A stretch of DNA of 56,139 nucleotides from positions 983,701 to 1,039,839 of the forward strand of contig NW_005434662.1 of the NCBI RefSeq assembly GCF_000315625.1, given 5' to 3'. The notes under the pieces are model-generated. The model did no database searches, was not told the DNA's origin, and was given only the letters and a program-made list of their open reading frames with translations. The DNA is from Guillardia theta CCMP2712. Lineage: Eukaryota; Cryptophyceae; Pyrenomonadales; Geminigeraceae. The position numbers and the translations under genes were made by a program. Shown here piece by piece: positions 30,609 through 41,086 of the stretch (position 1 is the stretch's first letter; every line of letters starts with the position of its first letter).

Positions 30609-33600
30609 ATGCCAAAGAGATCTGTGGAGAATCTCAGGCTAGAAGGCGAATTGTACAGGCCTGTTGCTCACAGGATTCGTGATCCATTAGCGACTGGCGC
30701 AATTTTTCGGTGAGCTGAACATGACGTGGCTGTGAATGTATGTTGATCATTTTCTACGAAAGAGCATCGCCCGAGGCCCTGCGATCGCCGGTACCGAGGC
30801 TGCTTCCATCTGCATCTGCATCAGAGCGGCAATTTCATTCTCCTCTGAGCAAAGCTCAAGGTCCTGTTTGAGTTGGACTGCATCATGTGATTGAAAATGT
30901 TCAAATTGTGCAGACCAGAAGCTGCTTCAAGTAACTACAAGGTTCGATGAACTGTACAGCAAGAGTCCGACCCCCAAGGTCCTCCTTTCAAGATTGTCGG
31001 GTCTTGGACCTCAAAGGGACGAGAACAGCACGTTGAGTCCGAGCATCTCAAGGGTAAGTCTCAGAATTTAATGCAACATGCTCTGATTTCTAAGACGTGT
31101 TCCAGGAGAAGGAGATTTCCCGCATTGTTTCGCCCAGAGAAGGTGATTTCTGGTCATCTGGAAAATGGTTTTCTCAGAGATGGAATTTCTTTTACAGTCG
31201 AGAGGCTCAAAATGGACAGCTCGGGCTTTTCGACTCCTCGCAGCCGGTTGAATATTGTGAGATTTTGAGATGAGTGTGATGTCTTTTCGATAGAAACAAT
31301 ACTTCAAGGGTTCTGACGCCAACCTCGGCTCAATCTCCTTCCATGATGTCAGAAGACATGGAAATCATAGACGATAGCACTGAAAGGACTCCCGGAGACA
31401 TTGAGTTCTTCAGTGTGCAGAAAGGTAATCAACGCTGTCTTCCATGGCAACAACTTGACTGGAATGTTGCGTTAGAATCGAACTCGAGGCATGGTAACAA
31501 ACAAGATTGGATCACTCCGAATGCAGAAGGTCATGGGTACCGGACAAGGCGATCTCAGGGAGATTCTTTGCTTTCAGAGAGATCAACCCGTGAAAGGCAG
31601 GCACACAGCAGTTCAACAAATACAAGCAGCAGTTCAACAAATACAAGAAGCACAAAGAAGGAAAACACAGTTCAATCCAGTTTCAGGGGAGGCCAGATTA
31701 CGCGAGAAAATGTCAAGGTCTTGAAGAATTGGATTGTTCGGCTCAAAACAAACTCGAAAGGAGAGACGGGAGTGATAGTGGAAGGATTCCTCGCTGAGTC
31801 TTCGACGGGAATCGCCAACGTCTCTGACAGATCGTTGCAGTGGCGGACAACATTCATTCATAAACGAGAGTCAGCTCTCCGACTCCGAACAAGCAGTGGG
31901 ACTGTATACAAACTGCAGGGAGCGATGGCGAAAGAGGCAGCTTCGTCGGATAACGACCTCCCACCTGAGATCCTGAAGGAATTCAAAAACGGATTTCCCA
32001 AGAAATGGAAGGAGCTGGTCAGGCAGGCTGAAGTCATCATAGCGCTCAACTCTTTGCCGAAAACCCCAATAACTGAAGCCGAGAAGGAAGCGTTGTCTAA
32101 GAAGGGATCGGGTGCGTCGAAGGATCAAACTCCGCGCAGCAAGACTGGCGCCAAGTCGGAGCAGAAGCAGGAGATGAAAGTGCAGAGCGTCTCTGATCTC
32201 AAGTTGTCACGTAGCGGGAGGAAGCTTCAACCTCCCCGGGCCTACTGGCGTCAGGAGATTCCTGTGTATGAAACGAGTGGAGCAGAGAGAAACCTTGTTG
32301 CGGTCCTTCAAGGGTTTGAGGAGACTGTCTCCGTCAGGCCCAAATCTCCTGGCTCCAGTCGCAAGAGAACGCGTTCTGCTGTAAATGCGCAAGCCTCGAA
32401 GAAGGACTCAGCGAAGTCGACGAAGAGCGCAAAGCAGAAAATGGGCGTGAAAGGAGGAATAAGCAAATCGCAGGGGAAGGTTGGAAGAAAGGATAAGGTG
32501 ATCAAAACGTCGAAAGCTGATGCTGCAAAGAAGAACTCAACTTCTAGGAGATCTCAAACCAAGCAAAGCAGAGCCGAGGGGGGCTCGAAGGATGAATCAA
32601 AATCAAAATCAAAATCAAAATCAAAATCAAAATCAAAATCAAATGATGAAACGGACACGCAGTCATTGCAGGATGATGATGAAATCGACTTGGCGGAGAT
32701 TGAGGCTCTTCTAGCTGCTGACACGCAAAGACGTGCAGGCGGCGAGGAAGCAGACGGCAATGGGAACGAGTTGGATGGGACGGAAGAGGATGCTTGGGAC
32801 GAAGAAAGCAAGGAGGCTCTCAAGGTAGCCTATCAACAGGTCAAACCTGATGCAGTGGACTTCTGGGATGAAGTGGCAAAACTTGTCCCAGGGAAGACAG
32901 CACAAGAGTGCTGCAACCAATACAACCAAGCGTTTCCCACTCCTAATGTGCTGAAAAAAAGTAAGGTCACTCGAAAGCGCGCAAGCTCCTCGCTGGAGAA
33001 GGAAGAAGGTGGAGCAGTGGGCGAGGGCGAGGGTCAGGGCGAGGGCGAAGGCGAGGGCGAGGGCGAGAAGGAGCAAGAGGTGAGTCTGGTAGAGGGACCT
33101 TGCTCTCTGTTGACTGAGCTGGCAGGAGGTCGATGGTCTTGTCCTCAAGGGGAACAAGGGCACCAACCAGCGCAAGCGAGAGCTGCGCAGCCTCTTGACC
33201 GAGGCGGACAAGGAGCATGACGATGACATCTTCGACTCGACCCCCTTCAAGAGCACGCCCTTCCGACAGCTCAAGAAAGCTGCCACTCTGTGGGCTCCCT
33301 CGGACGGCATCGGCGCCCCATCGCCCCTTGCTCCTCCCTCTGTACGAAACACCGTAAGGAGCAGCAGTCTTCCCAACGGAATGAGCCCAGGTGCTGAATC
33401 TCGTACAAGAGGAGGAGGGGGAGTGCGAGGGCAGAGGGAGAGGAGAGAGGTGTGTGGTCGGTGTCTCATGGGTTGACACAACAGGAGTTCTTCGAACGCC
33501 AGGGATTGAAGGGAGGAACGGAATGGATGCGTACATAGACAGGACGAGGTGAGGGAGAAGGACAGAGCGCGGGTGAGAAGCATATGATGAGCGCAACGAG

Positions 33601-33892
33601 CAGGGTGAGAGCGAGGACAAGGAACGCTTCCGCACGACCAGCAGCAGCAGCCTCAACCAAAGTTGCCTCTCCTACTGATGTACTCAGTTCACTTCACCCT
33701 CCCTTTCATGATTGCTTGCTGGCAGGGTCGGAAGCCTTTCATCAGCAGCAAGCAGGCGACGAGGCTGCTGGCAGCTGTAAAAGTGAGGAATACTCCTTGG
33801 GGCTCGACAGGCTGATGGTATTGCAGGAGGCGACCACCGACGAGCGAAGAGATTCGGACGAGGAGAGTGTAGCTTCGGAAGACTTGCACTAG
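30609..33892 (+). CDS. KNL2: KNL2/M18BP1-type centromere licensing protein
   Basis: Homologue of the factor that helps deposit CENP-A/CENH3 at centromeres. Exons joining in frame: 30609-30709, 30763-30860, 30914-31053, 31106-31142, 31178-31246, 31353-33079, 33126-33390, 33485-33548, 33604-33661, 33726-33776, 33827-33892; 891 aa. A SANTA domain spans about residues 270-372 (LKNWIVRLKT to FKNGFPKKWKELV). A CENPC-like motif follows at about 434 (SRSGRKLQPPRAYWRQE). After basic KSKSKS repeats comes a SANT/Myb domain (about 627-677, WDEESKEALKVAYQQV to FWDEVAKLVPGKTAQECC). DSTPFKSTPFRQLKK near the C-terminus also matches the family. The five small 5' exons and the last three exons are less certain than the long exon; ATG 31343 is an alternative start. 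Confidence 0.87.
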
Positions 33893-34127
33893 GGAGGAGG
33901 CGCAGGAGAGCGAGGGAGGAAGGGAGGGTGACGAGGATAGAAAGGGAGTAAAAGGCAGTGAGAGGCTTGATATTACATCATGGTGGCTGCAAACGGTCAT
34001 GGCAGCATTAAAGGTTCAATTCGAACCTCATCTCAACGTTGAATGAAAGTAGGAGAGTTTTTGCTCGCACGCGTTGATTCACGTCATTCACTGACACGCC
34101 ATCCCCCTCATGCTCTCTCTGCCTCTC

Positions 34128-34745
34128 TCATGTTTCTTCCTTGGCGTTCTTTGCCTCCCAATTCTTCTTGTGATAATCCAGTGCTTCTTTCACATAATGC
34201 AGATCCTGCTCGAATCGATAGTTGATGATTGGGATGCCCTGTCCTGACTTCAACTGTTCCAGAATCTTCGCTTCCACCCTCTTGTACTCCTGCAACAACA
34301 TGTGGGTCAGAAACTACAGATCGAGCTACCAAGAGAAGCTGATTCGATCTCTAACCTCTTGCTCTTCCGCGCGAATCTCCTGATCCACCGCTTTGTACGC
34401 CTCCTCCTGCTCCATCCCTTGCTCCATGAGCGCCCGCCACTTCTTGATGAATCTGAAGTGCCTGGTCAACTTTCCTGTCTTTCTCGCCATTTCGTCCATC
34501 ATCATGGGTTCGTCTTTGTACCCTGGGTTCCTCCTCTTATAGATCTTGAACAGGTCCTCGTCGTCAAACACCAACTTCTTGACCTTGGGGAAACGAGTCG
34601 GGATGGGAGGGGGCATGCAAATCCTCATTGGCTCGTACCAGGAAGGCTCTGGCATCACTTTCCCCTTGAGAAGGTTTTCAACTTTGGCCAGCAGCGCTCG
34701 CCCCCCCTGAAATGCCGATCGCCCTCCTGAGCGGTATTTCCCCAT
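34128..34745 (-). CDS. mitochondrial small ribosomal subunit protein mS23-like
   Basis: Two exons in frame: 34745-34356 and 34289-34128; 183 aa. The N-terminal block (ALLAKVENLLKGKVMPEP, WYEPMRICMPP), the PKVKKLVFDDEDLFKIYKR block and the Glu/Lys-rich helical tail fit mS23 (fungal Rsm25) of the mitochondrial small ribosomal subunit. Start ATG 34745 gives a basic N-terminus (MGKYRSGGRSAFQGG); the frame stays open to 34814, so a slightly longer N-terminus is possible. Assignment is by visible pattern only and is moderately sure. Confidence 0.65.
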
Positions 34746-35183
34746 CGCGGAGCGGCTTGTGCGGCAGGTTTGGATGGTTTGTTCCAAAAAGTCCATCAAA
34801 TATTCAAATTTCAAAGGACCAAATTAAAACTTGCAGTCTGCGGTTTAGTTTTTGAAGCACGCCTCAGGATAACAGATAGGAAAGTAGGAGTACAGCTTGA
34901 TCGAATAGTTGATAAAATATCTTTCAGAATTTGCTGCCTTAACGTGCCGCCAGCAGATGGCCGAGAAGGCACTGAGTCAAGTTCAGTGTAAAGAGCATGT
35001 CGATCATTGTTAAGTTGCATAAGAGAGACTGGGAACATCAGAGTCTTCAAGGAAAGAATCAATTCACTTTGATAAAGTACTGAAGAATAAAGAAACAATA
35101 ACTACAAACTAGGTGCACCAGTCACTGGCTGAAAGAAAACTGTGCGTTATCAACATATCACATTCTCATCAGTTATGTCCCAC
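34746..35183. other. intergenic region
   Basis: About 440 bp between the 5' end of the mS23-like gene and the 3' end of the next minus-strand gene. Ordinary AT-balanced sequence; nothing recognised. Confidence 0.4.
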
Positions 35184-35804
35184 TCAAGGCAGGATGCTGC
35201 TAAACTCCGACGCTGAAGTTGCGGGCGTGCTTCCCGCATTCGTCTCCCTAAACTGAGCAAAGAATTCATGTAGGTTCTGTGTATGGTTGGCGTGTGCCCG
35301 GACCGCGTCTCCTTGCCTTCCTTTGCCCGACTCTGACGCATTTTGTCTCTTGTGAACATGGACAGAAAACTCACAGAAGTCCAATTTCGGGGTCCAGGCG
35401 CCCGCGCTCGATGCGATGTCAGCGACGCTGTTGGGCGACCGATCTCCCGGGGACTTGTACGAACATTCAAACAGCTCTTCAAAGAAGCACGCCGGGGAAC
35501 GGCACTCGGGGACTTCCAACTCCAGATTGTCTCGGGCGATTTCGAAGTCCGACATCTCCTCGATCCAATGGTCTCTTGTGCTCTGATTGAACATGGAAGC
35601 TTGAAGGAATCTCACTTCTTCTCCTGTGTGTGGCAGGTCCAGAAGGGGACAGGTCCTTTCGGCACCTAGCGACCCGTGTCAACAAACGGCGGTGAAATGG
35701 GGGGTGTCAATCTCACCATCTTCGAGTTCCATGGCGAATGCGAGTTCAGACAATGATTCCTCATGCTGAGATTCGAAATCCATTGATGATCTTCTATCAA
35801 ACAT
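35184..35804 (-). CDS. small acidic protein, family unknown
   Basis: Two exons in frame: 35804-35717 and 35623-35184, giving 175 aa. The intron has standard GTGAG and CACAG ends. The N-terminal half is acidic (SMDFESQHEESLSELAFA, EIARDNLELEVPEC), the rest mildly basic and probably disordered. No membrane segment or targeting signal seen. The gene is supported by the clean splice and Kozak-like start but has no recognised family. Confidence 0.5.
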
Positions 35805-38073
35805 GTCCCTCAGAGTAGAAGGTTGCGACAACTATGTTGTCCGAAGCGAAGCTGGCCAGGAGACCGTTTGTTGTTCCTTCTGAGATTGGTCAGCAAGGCA
35901 AAGCAGTTGCTGTCGGCTTATGTAGCTGCTGTCAGGAGACTCCAATCATACAAAGTTGGCTGTAGCACAAACTGACGGGGATTCGCTGCAGCTTTCACTG
36001 GTGTCGCCGAAATGGTGGCGCAATCGTCGTATGAGAAGGGTACAGATGAGGAAGAGGAGGCCAAGTGGTCAAAGAAGATGAGATGAGAGAGGATGAGCGG
36101 ATCTCTGACGAGGAATGACAGAGGACGAGGGCGAACTATAAGAGGAGAGCGAGGGGGGATGGGAGGACGAACACGGGGGCGTAGCAACTACTTTCTACGT
36201 CGAAACAGGAGGAGGTCGGAAGTTTCGCCCCCTTCTTTTCACAGAGCACCTTAGGGTGGGGTGGTCATTTTCTGTGATGGGTCCGGGTACCACCCCTAGT
36301 GGATTGACACTAAGGTTTACCCTCCCAAATTCCCGTATATCACTGAGAAAATGCTGGGTATCGCAAGGGAAAATCTTTCTGAAGTGGGTAGGGGTCTCTT
36401 GAGTTAGGGTGCCGAAGAATTCGAAGGGGTCCTGGTCCAATTCGGGGATTGTGGGGGTGTTTTAATGATTCCACTAGGGGTAGTAACAGTCCAGCAAGAG
36501 GGGTGGGTGCTCTGTTCTTGGTTTCATCTCCTATCCACCCACCCACCCCTACCCCACATCAACAATTTTGAACCGAACCTTCAAAACTAAATGGAATTCC
36601 TTTACTACCCCATCTCTATACCAAAACTACCCCACCTATTGACTGATTCCGAGGCACCATGGTTGACAGATTGAAGTAGAGGGGTGTATACGAGATACAC
36701 CGTCACCTTCGTGGCAGTCGTTGTGCGGGCAGGGAGTCGCTATCATGGCCTTTCAACATACAACATCTCATAAGTGAAGCAATAAGAAATATTACCCTAC
36801 CTCGAGCCTCTCCGATTCGACTGACACCTGGGTCGTGCCTTGTGCAGACCCAGGCGTACTCCCAGCCATAAACCCACCCCACCCACCCAATTGACTCTAG
36901 GATCAACTTCTCCCCACCCACCCCGTAGGTGCCACATCAGCCTTCTGTCAACCTGAGTACCCACCGGTCCTACTCCGATACACCTCTACCGTGCCAGCCC
37001 CCGTTCGTGCCACGGCATAAAGATCATCTGGTATAAAACTACTTTTAGATTCTTCCAGAGTTCAGGTACAAATATAAAACTTAATGTGGAGGGATTACAG
37101 GGCATATCAGTACCACTCCACGTATCTGACCAGTATGTTGTACAGATTGTAGACTAAAAAAAAGAAACTTCTGGTAGTAATTCTTCTCAAAATATTTGTA
37201 TCCATTTGTACTGTTTCATCTGGCACTGCTGGCAGCCCCCAAATGCCACCCCCACCCCCACCCCACCCCGTGTATCAAGCGTACCTCATCACCCTTCCCC
37301 AGGCTCCGAAATTCCACCATCCGGTCGTAATTTTTGCTGAAGATCACGTGCATTGGTTGTAAACTCAAATCTCGTCGCTTCCACTTGAGATACGCCCGCA
37401 AGCTGTAGTAATTCCCTGACGAACACGAATAAATATATATGCATACTGAAGAAATAATGTTTCGGTTTTTATATAGTATTAATGGATCTGACAGTCAGTA
37501 GAACCCCAGCGTTTCACTGAAAAACAACAGACGACCTCCGTATTCTTCAATATGTTTTTTTTAAAAAACTTACACCTGGCCCCCGAAAAGGCATCGTCTC
37601 GTGACCCCTTCGCACTCAGGCTCCCCTCAGTCACCTTGGCTTGATGGGCCCGCCTCACGAATATCCGTCAGTCACTCGGAATGCCGGCCCCGGTCCCCAG
37701 CATCCCCGGCCGGTGACCAGAATGCCCAGCATGCTGGTCACAACAAAGATGTAGTCTCCTCCTCCTCCTCCTCCTCTCTCCTCTCTCCTCCACCTCCACC
37801 TCCTCCACCTCCTCCTCTCTCCTACTCCTACTCCTACTCTTCTCAATACTCTCACTCATCATCTTCTCCCTCCTTCTCCTCCTCCACTCACTCCTCTAAA
37901 AATCCCAGCCAACGATCTAGCGCCCTCCACGTCCTTTGTTTCTGCTTCTCCTGGCCCAGCTCCTATCTCTTCCCCGTCCCCCCTCCCATCCTTGCGCTAC
38001 TCCCTATCCTGCCTCCCATTTCTTGCTGTCGGGGTTCTGGATCCCTCCCCCCTCGTCTCCAAGTCTGCGGGCC
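35805..38073. other. long intergenic region with G/C-rich island
   Basis: About 2.3 kb between divergent genes. It contains a frame of uncertain meaning near 36187-35918 (minus), a GGGGTA island that switches strand (36195-37010), AT-rich sequence with ATAAAA words (37020-37560), and CT-rich sequence (37750-37990) upstream of the ankyrin gene. No gene was called. Confidence 0.45.
36195..37010. repeat. GGGGTA-rich island 4 with strand switch
   Basis: The longest island. From 36195 to about 36520 G-runs lie on the plus strand (GGTGGGGT, GGGGTAG); from about 36530 to 37010 the runs are C on the plus strand (CCACCCACCCC, CTACCCC). A second short C-rich block is near 37230-37275. Non-coding. Confidence 0.5.
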
Positions 38074-39300
38074 ATGGATGTCAGAAAGCTCAACCCCTAC
38101 GTGCTGCCGTCTGGCGACGTGCGCAGAGGTGAGAACAATCCTTACCCTCCATCCGACTCGCTCGCGTTGTCTAGCTCTGTGACCATGGTTCCCGTCCTCG
38201 GCCCTTCCTTGTGCTGTTTCTTCCCCTCCACTAGCCGCTGATGCCTGTCCAGTGTACCAGACCAGACTGAACCGGGGAACACGCCTCCCGTCCTCCTGCG
38301 CAACCCTGAGACGCCTTTCTTTGACCCCTTCAATCACTACTTCGCAAACTCCAATGCGGTGGAGGATAGCTTCGCCGACCCCTCGCTCCCAGGAGGCTGG
38401 ACCGCCCTGCATGCGGCGGCACAGGCCAAGGAAGCGGGACCGCACGAGGAGAGGAGGAGGGTGGAAGGCGACCTGGAGGAGATGAGATTCCTGCTGCAGG
38501 GTCTCGGACACCATGTTCCTCCCCAACTATCGCACCCCCATGCCGTCTCCCCCAAGATTGATGTCAACACTGCCACCTCCTCCAGCCGCCTGACGCCGCT
38601 CCATGTGGCTGTGATGGCGGGGCATGCGGAAGCCGTCTCCCTCCTCCTCAACAGCAGCGCCAACATCTTCTTGCAAGACATGCTGGGAAGGACGGCGCTT
38701 CACTATGCAAGCGAGCGGGGGTATGAAGGGTGCGCCATGGCGTTGCTCTCAGCGGAGCAAGGAGCAAGGAAAGGGCGCCTGTGGGTGCGGGTGGAGGATG
38801 GGGTAGCAGATGCCAAGAGGATGGCGCCAAACATGACGTTGCTGGTGAGCATCAGCCACACGCTAGCAGGAGAGAGGCTGCGAACCTTGCAGTATCCTCT
38901 GCATACCCGAGGAACAAGTTTTGTCTGGGAGGTGGAGGCGACGTTGGACGACTGCTGGGAGGAGGGGGAAGTAGTTGTGGAGGTGAGCAGCAAGGATGTG
39001 CAAGGGAAGGCCTCTGCTCACTCCTCCTGGTCCTCCCCGTTGATCGAGCTGCGTCCAGAGCAGGAGGTGAGAGCGGAGCTGCAAGGGGAGGAGGACAAGG
39101 GCGCGCGGGTCGTCTCGTCGCTGCTGATGCGGGTGACGTTTGAGAGGTTCGTCAACCTGCAAGACAACGAGGGCAACACAGCGCTCATGCTGGCTGCCGC
39201 GAACGGCAGGCAGGAGATCGTGCGTCTCCTGCTCTCCCTTGGGTAGCCTCCCTCCTCCGTTCCCGCCTCCTAACCCAACGTCCCCTCCCTCTGCTCTCTC

Positions 39301-39346
<46 letters not shown>

Positions 39347-39533
39347 TGACTCTTCCCCTTACTCCCCCTTCGCACGCCCAGCATCATCCCCTCTCCCAGC
39401 TCTCCTCCTCCCATTCTCACTTGAGCATCTCCAGGGCTGATCCCAACAAGAAGGACGTGTTCCAAATGAGCGCAGGTTTTCTACCTGTCTCTTCCCCCTC
39501 TCCTCTTGATCCCGCTTGCGCTCCTGCCTTCTT

Positions 39534-39597
<64 letters not shown>

Positions 39598-39699
39598 CCT
39601 CCAGTCTCCCGCTCACCTGAACTTGCAGTGGCTCTAGCGGCTCTTGCCGGCCATGCTCAAGTGTGCAAGACGATCGAAGAAGTAGGAGGGGAGTGGTGA
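38074..39699 (+). CDS. ankyrin-repeat protein with a C2-like insert
   Basis: Four exons in frame: 38074-38128, 38261-39242, 39435-39475, 39629-39699; 382 aa. Ankyrin repeats are visible at GGWTALHAAAQAKEAG, LTPLHVAVMAGHAEAVSLLL, GRTALHYASERGYEGCAMAL, and, after a gap, GNTALMLAAANGRQEIVRLL, ADPNKKDVF and AVALAALAGHAQVC. About 70 to 110 residues between them (roughly 190-290) are beta-rich (LWVRVEDGVADAKRMAP, FVWEVEATLDDCWEEGE, VVVEVSSKD) and resemble a C2 domain. The simplest stop is TGA at 39697-39699; additional 3' exons cannot be excluded. Intron 3 carries CTGCTC repeats. No enzymatic motif. Confidence 0.75.
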
Positions 39700-40170
39700 A
39701 AACAAACTCCTGCAGCGCGACCTCTTCCTCGTCTCGCCCCCTCCCCCCCCCCTCTTCCTCCCCTTGCTCCTCCGTCCTGTTGTCTGCTGTGTACCCTGCT
39801 CTTCCCTCCCTCTGCTCTCATCTTCTCCTCGCCCTCTCTCGACTTCTTCCAGTCGTCCCTTTGCACTTTTCATTTCCGCTATTTCTCTTGTTGTTGCCGA
39901 AACCCATGTACTATACAAAGAAGATGCGCTTTCTAGCATATTGCGATAAATCCTCGAAAACGAGCCCTGCCTCCTGCCTCCTGCCTCCTGCCTCCTGCCT
40001 CCTGCCTCCTGCCTCCTGCCTCCTCCTCTCGTCCCCCCTCATCGTCATCATCTTTCGTCACCCATGTTTCCCTCTCCTTCTCCTGCGTCTCTCCTTCAGC
40101 CTTTCTGCCACCTCCCGCCTTCCCCATGAATCCATCCCCTCTGACGCAAGTGTCCTCCTTCCATCAACTT
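39700..40170. other. convergent intergenic region
   Basis: Between the ankyrin gene (plus) and the GH18 gene (minus). CT-rich with a CTGCCTC repeat at about 39965-40025. No gene seen. Confidence 0.5.
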
Positions 40171-41054
40171 TCACTCTCCTCGAGCAGTGGAGCTTGCGTG
40201 ACTGCCAGCAGCGTCAGCAGCAAGCAGGAGAGGAAGGAGAACCTTTCCTCCTGCATCAGGTCGGCGGCAGGCAGAGGGAGAGAGGAAGACGTAGGCGAAC
40301 GTAGCAGCGACAATGCAGACGATGAGGATGAGGAGGAGGTTAATGAAGCCGAATATCCCAGCATGAGATGCATCTCTGCCGACGAGCTCAGGTTTCTCCC
40401 ATCGCTCCCTGTCCTCCCTCCTCTCCTCTCCCTCCTCCCTCAACTTCCTCCTCCCTTCCCTCTCCTTGTCTCCTCACCTTGTGTGTAGGATGTCGTCAAA
40501 GACAGACGCGAGGTAGAGTGGCTCCGAGTCGTTCACGGGAACTTGACCCTGCTGTCTGCGTAAGGGCAGGGAGAAGAGGACGAAGAAGAGAGCGAAGAAA
40601 GAGCGGCGGCAGCAACAGGATTGAGGAATGCAAGTAGCAGGGAGGACTGCAAGCTGGAAAACGAAGCAAGGAGGAGGACGAGGAGGACGAGGACGAGGAG
40701 GACGAGGAGGACGAGGAGGACGAGGAGGACGAGGAGGAAGAGGAGGACGAGGAGGACGAGGAGGACGAGGAGGACGAGGAGGACGAGGAGGACGAGGAGG
40801 ACGAGGAGGAAGAGGAGGAAGAGGAGGACGAGCTGACGCAACCTCGAACTTGATGCTCCAGAACATGAGGCCTCGAGGAGCAAGCGCCTTGGCCTCCATT
40901 GCTGCATACGCCCTGTGGATCTATCATGAGTCTTGCAGAACGAAGAGGCAGGAACAGGAGCAGAGACATGGGTTGGAGGAGAAGGAGGACGAGGACGAGG
41001 ACGAGGACGAGAAGGACGAGGACGAGGACGAGAAGGACGAGGACGAGGACGAGA

Positions 41055-41086
<32 letters not shown>

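Noticed and set aside
34326-34814. Longer N-terminus of the mS23-like protein from 34814
   Set aside because: The upstream residues are not preceded by a clear start context, and ATG 34745 gives the basic N-terminus expected; the extension is left as a possibility only.
40126-40516. Plus-strand acidic exon that could extend the ankyrin gene
   Set aside because: It is antisense to a very hydrophobic minus-strand exon (GFINLLLILIVCIVAATF) that joins the GH18 gene in phase; acidic GAG/GAT codons are the expected mirror of Leu/Ile codons.
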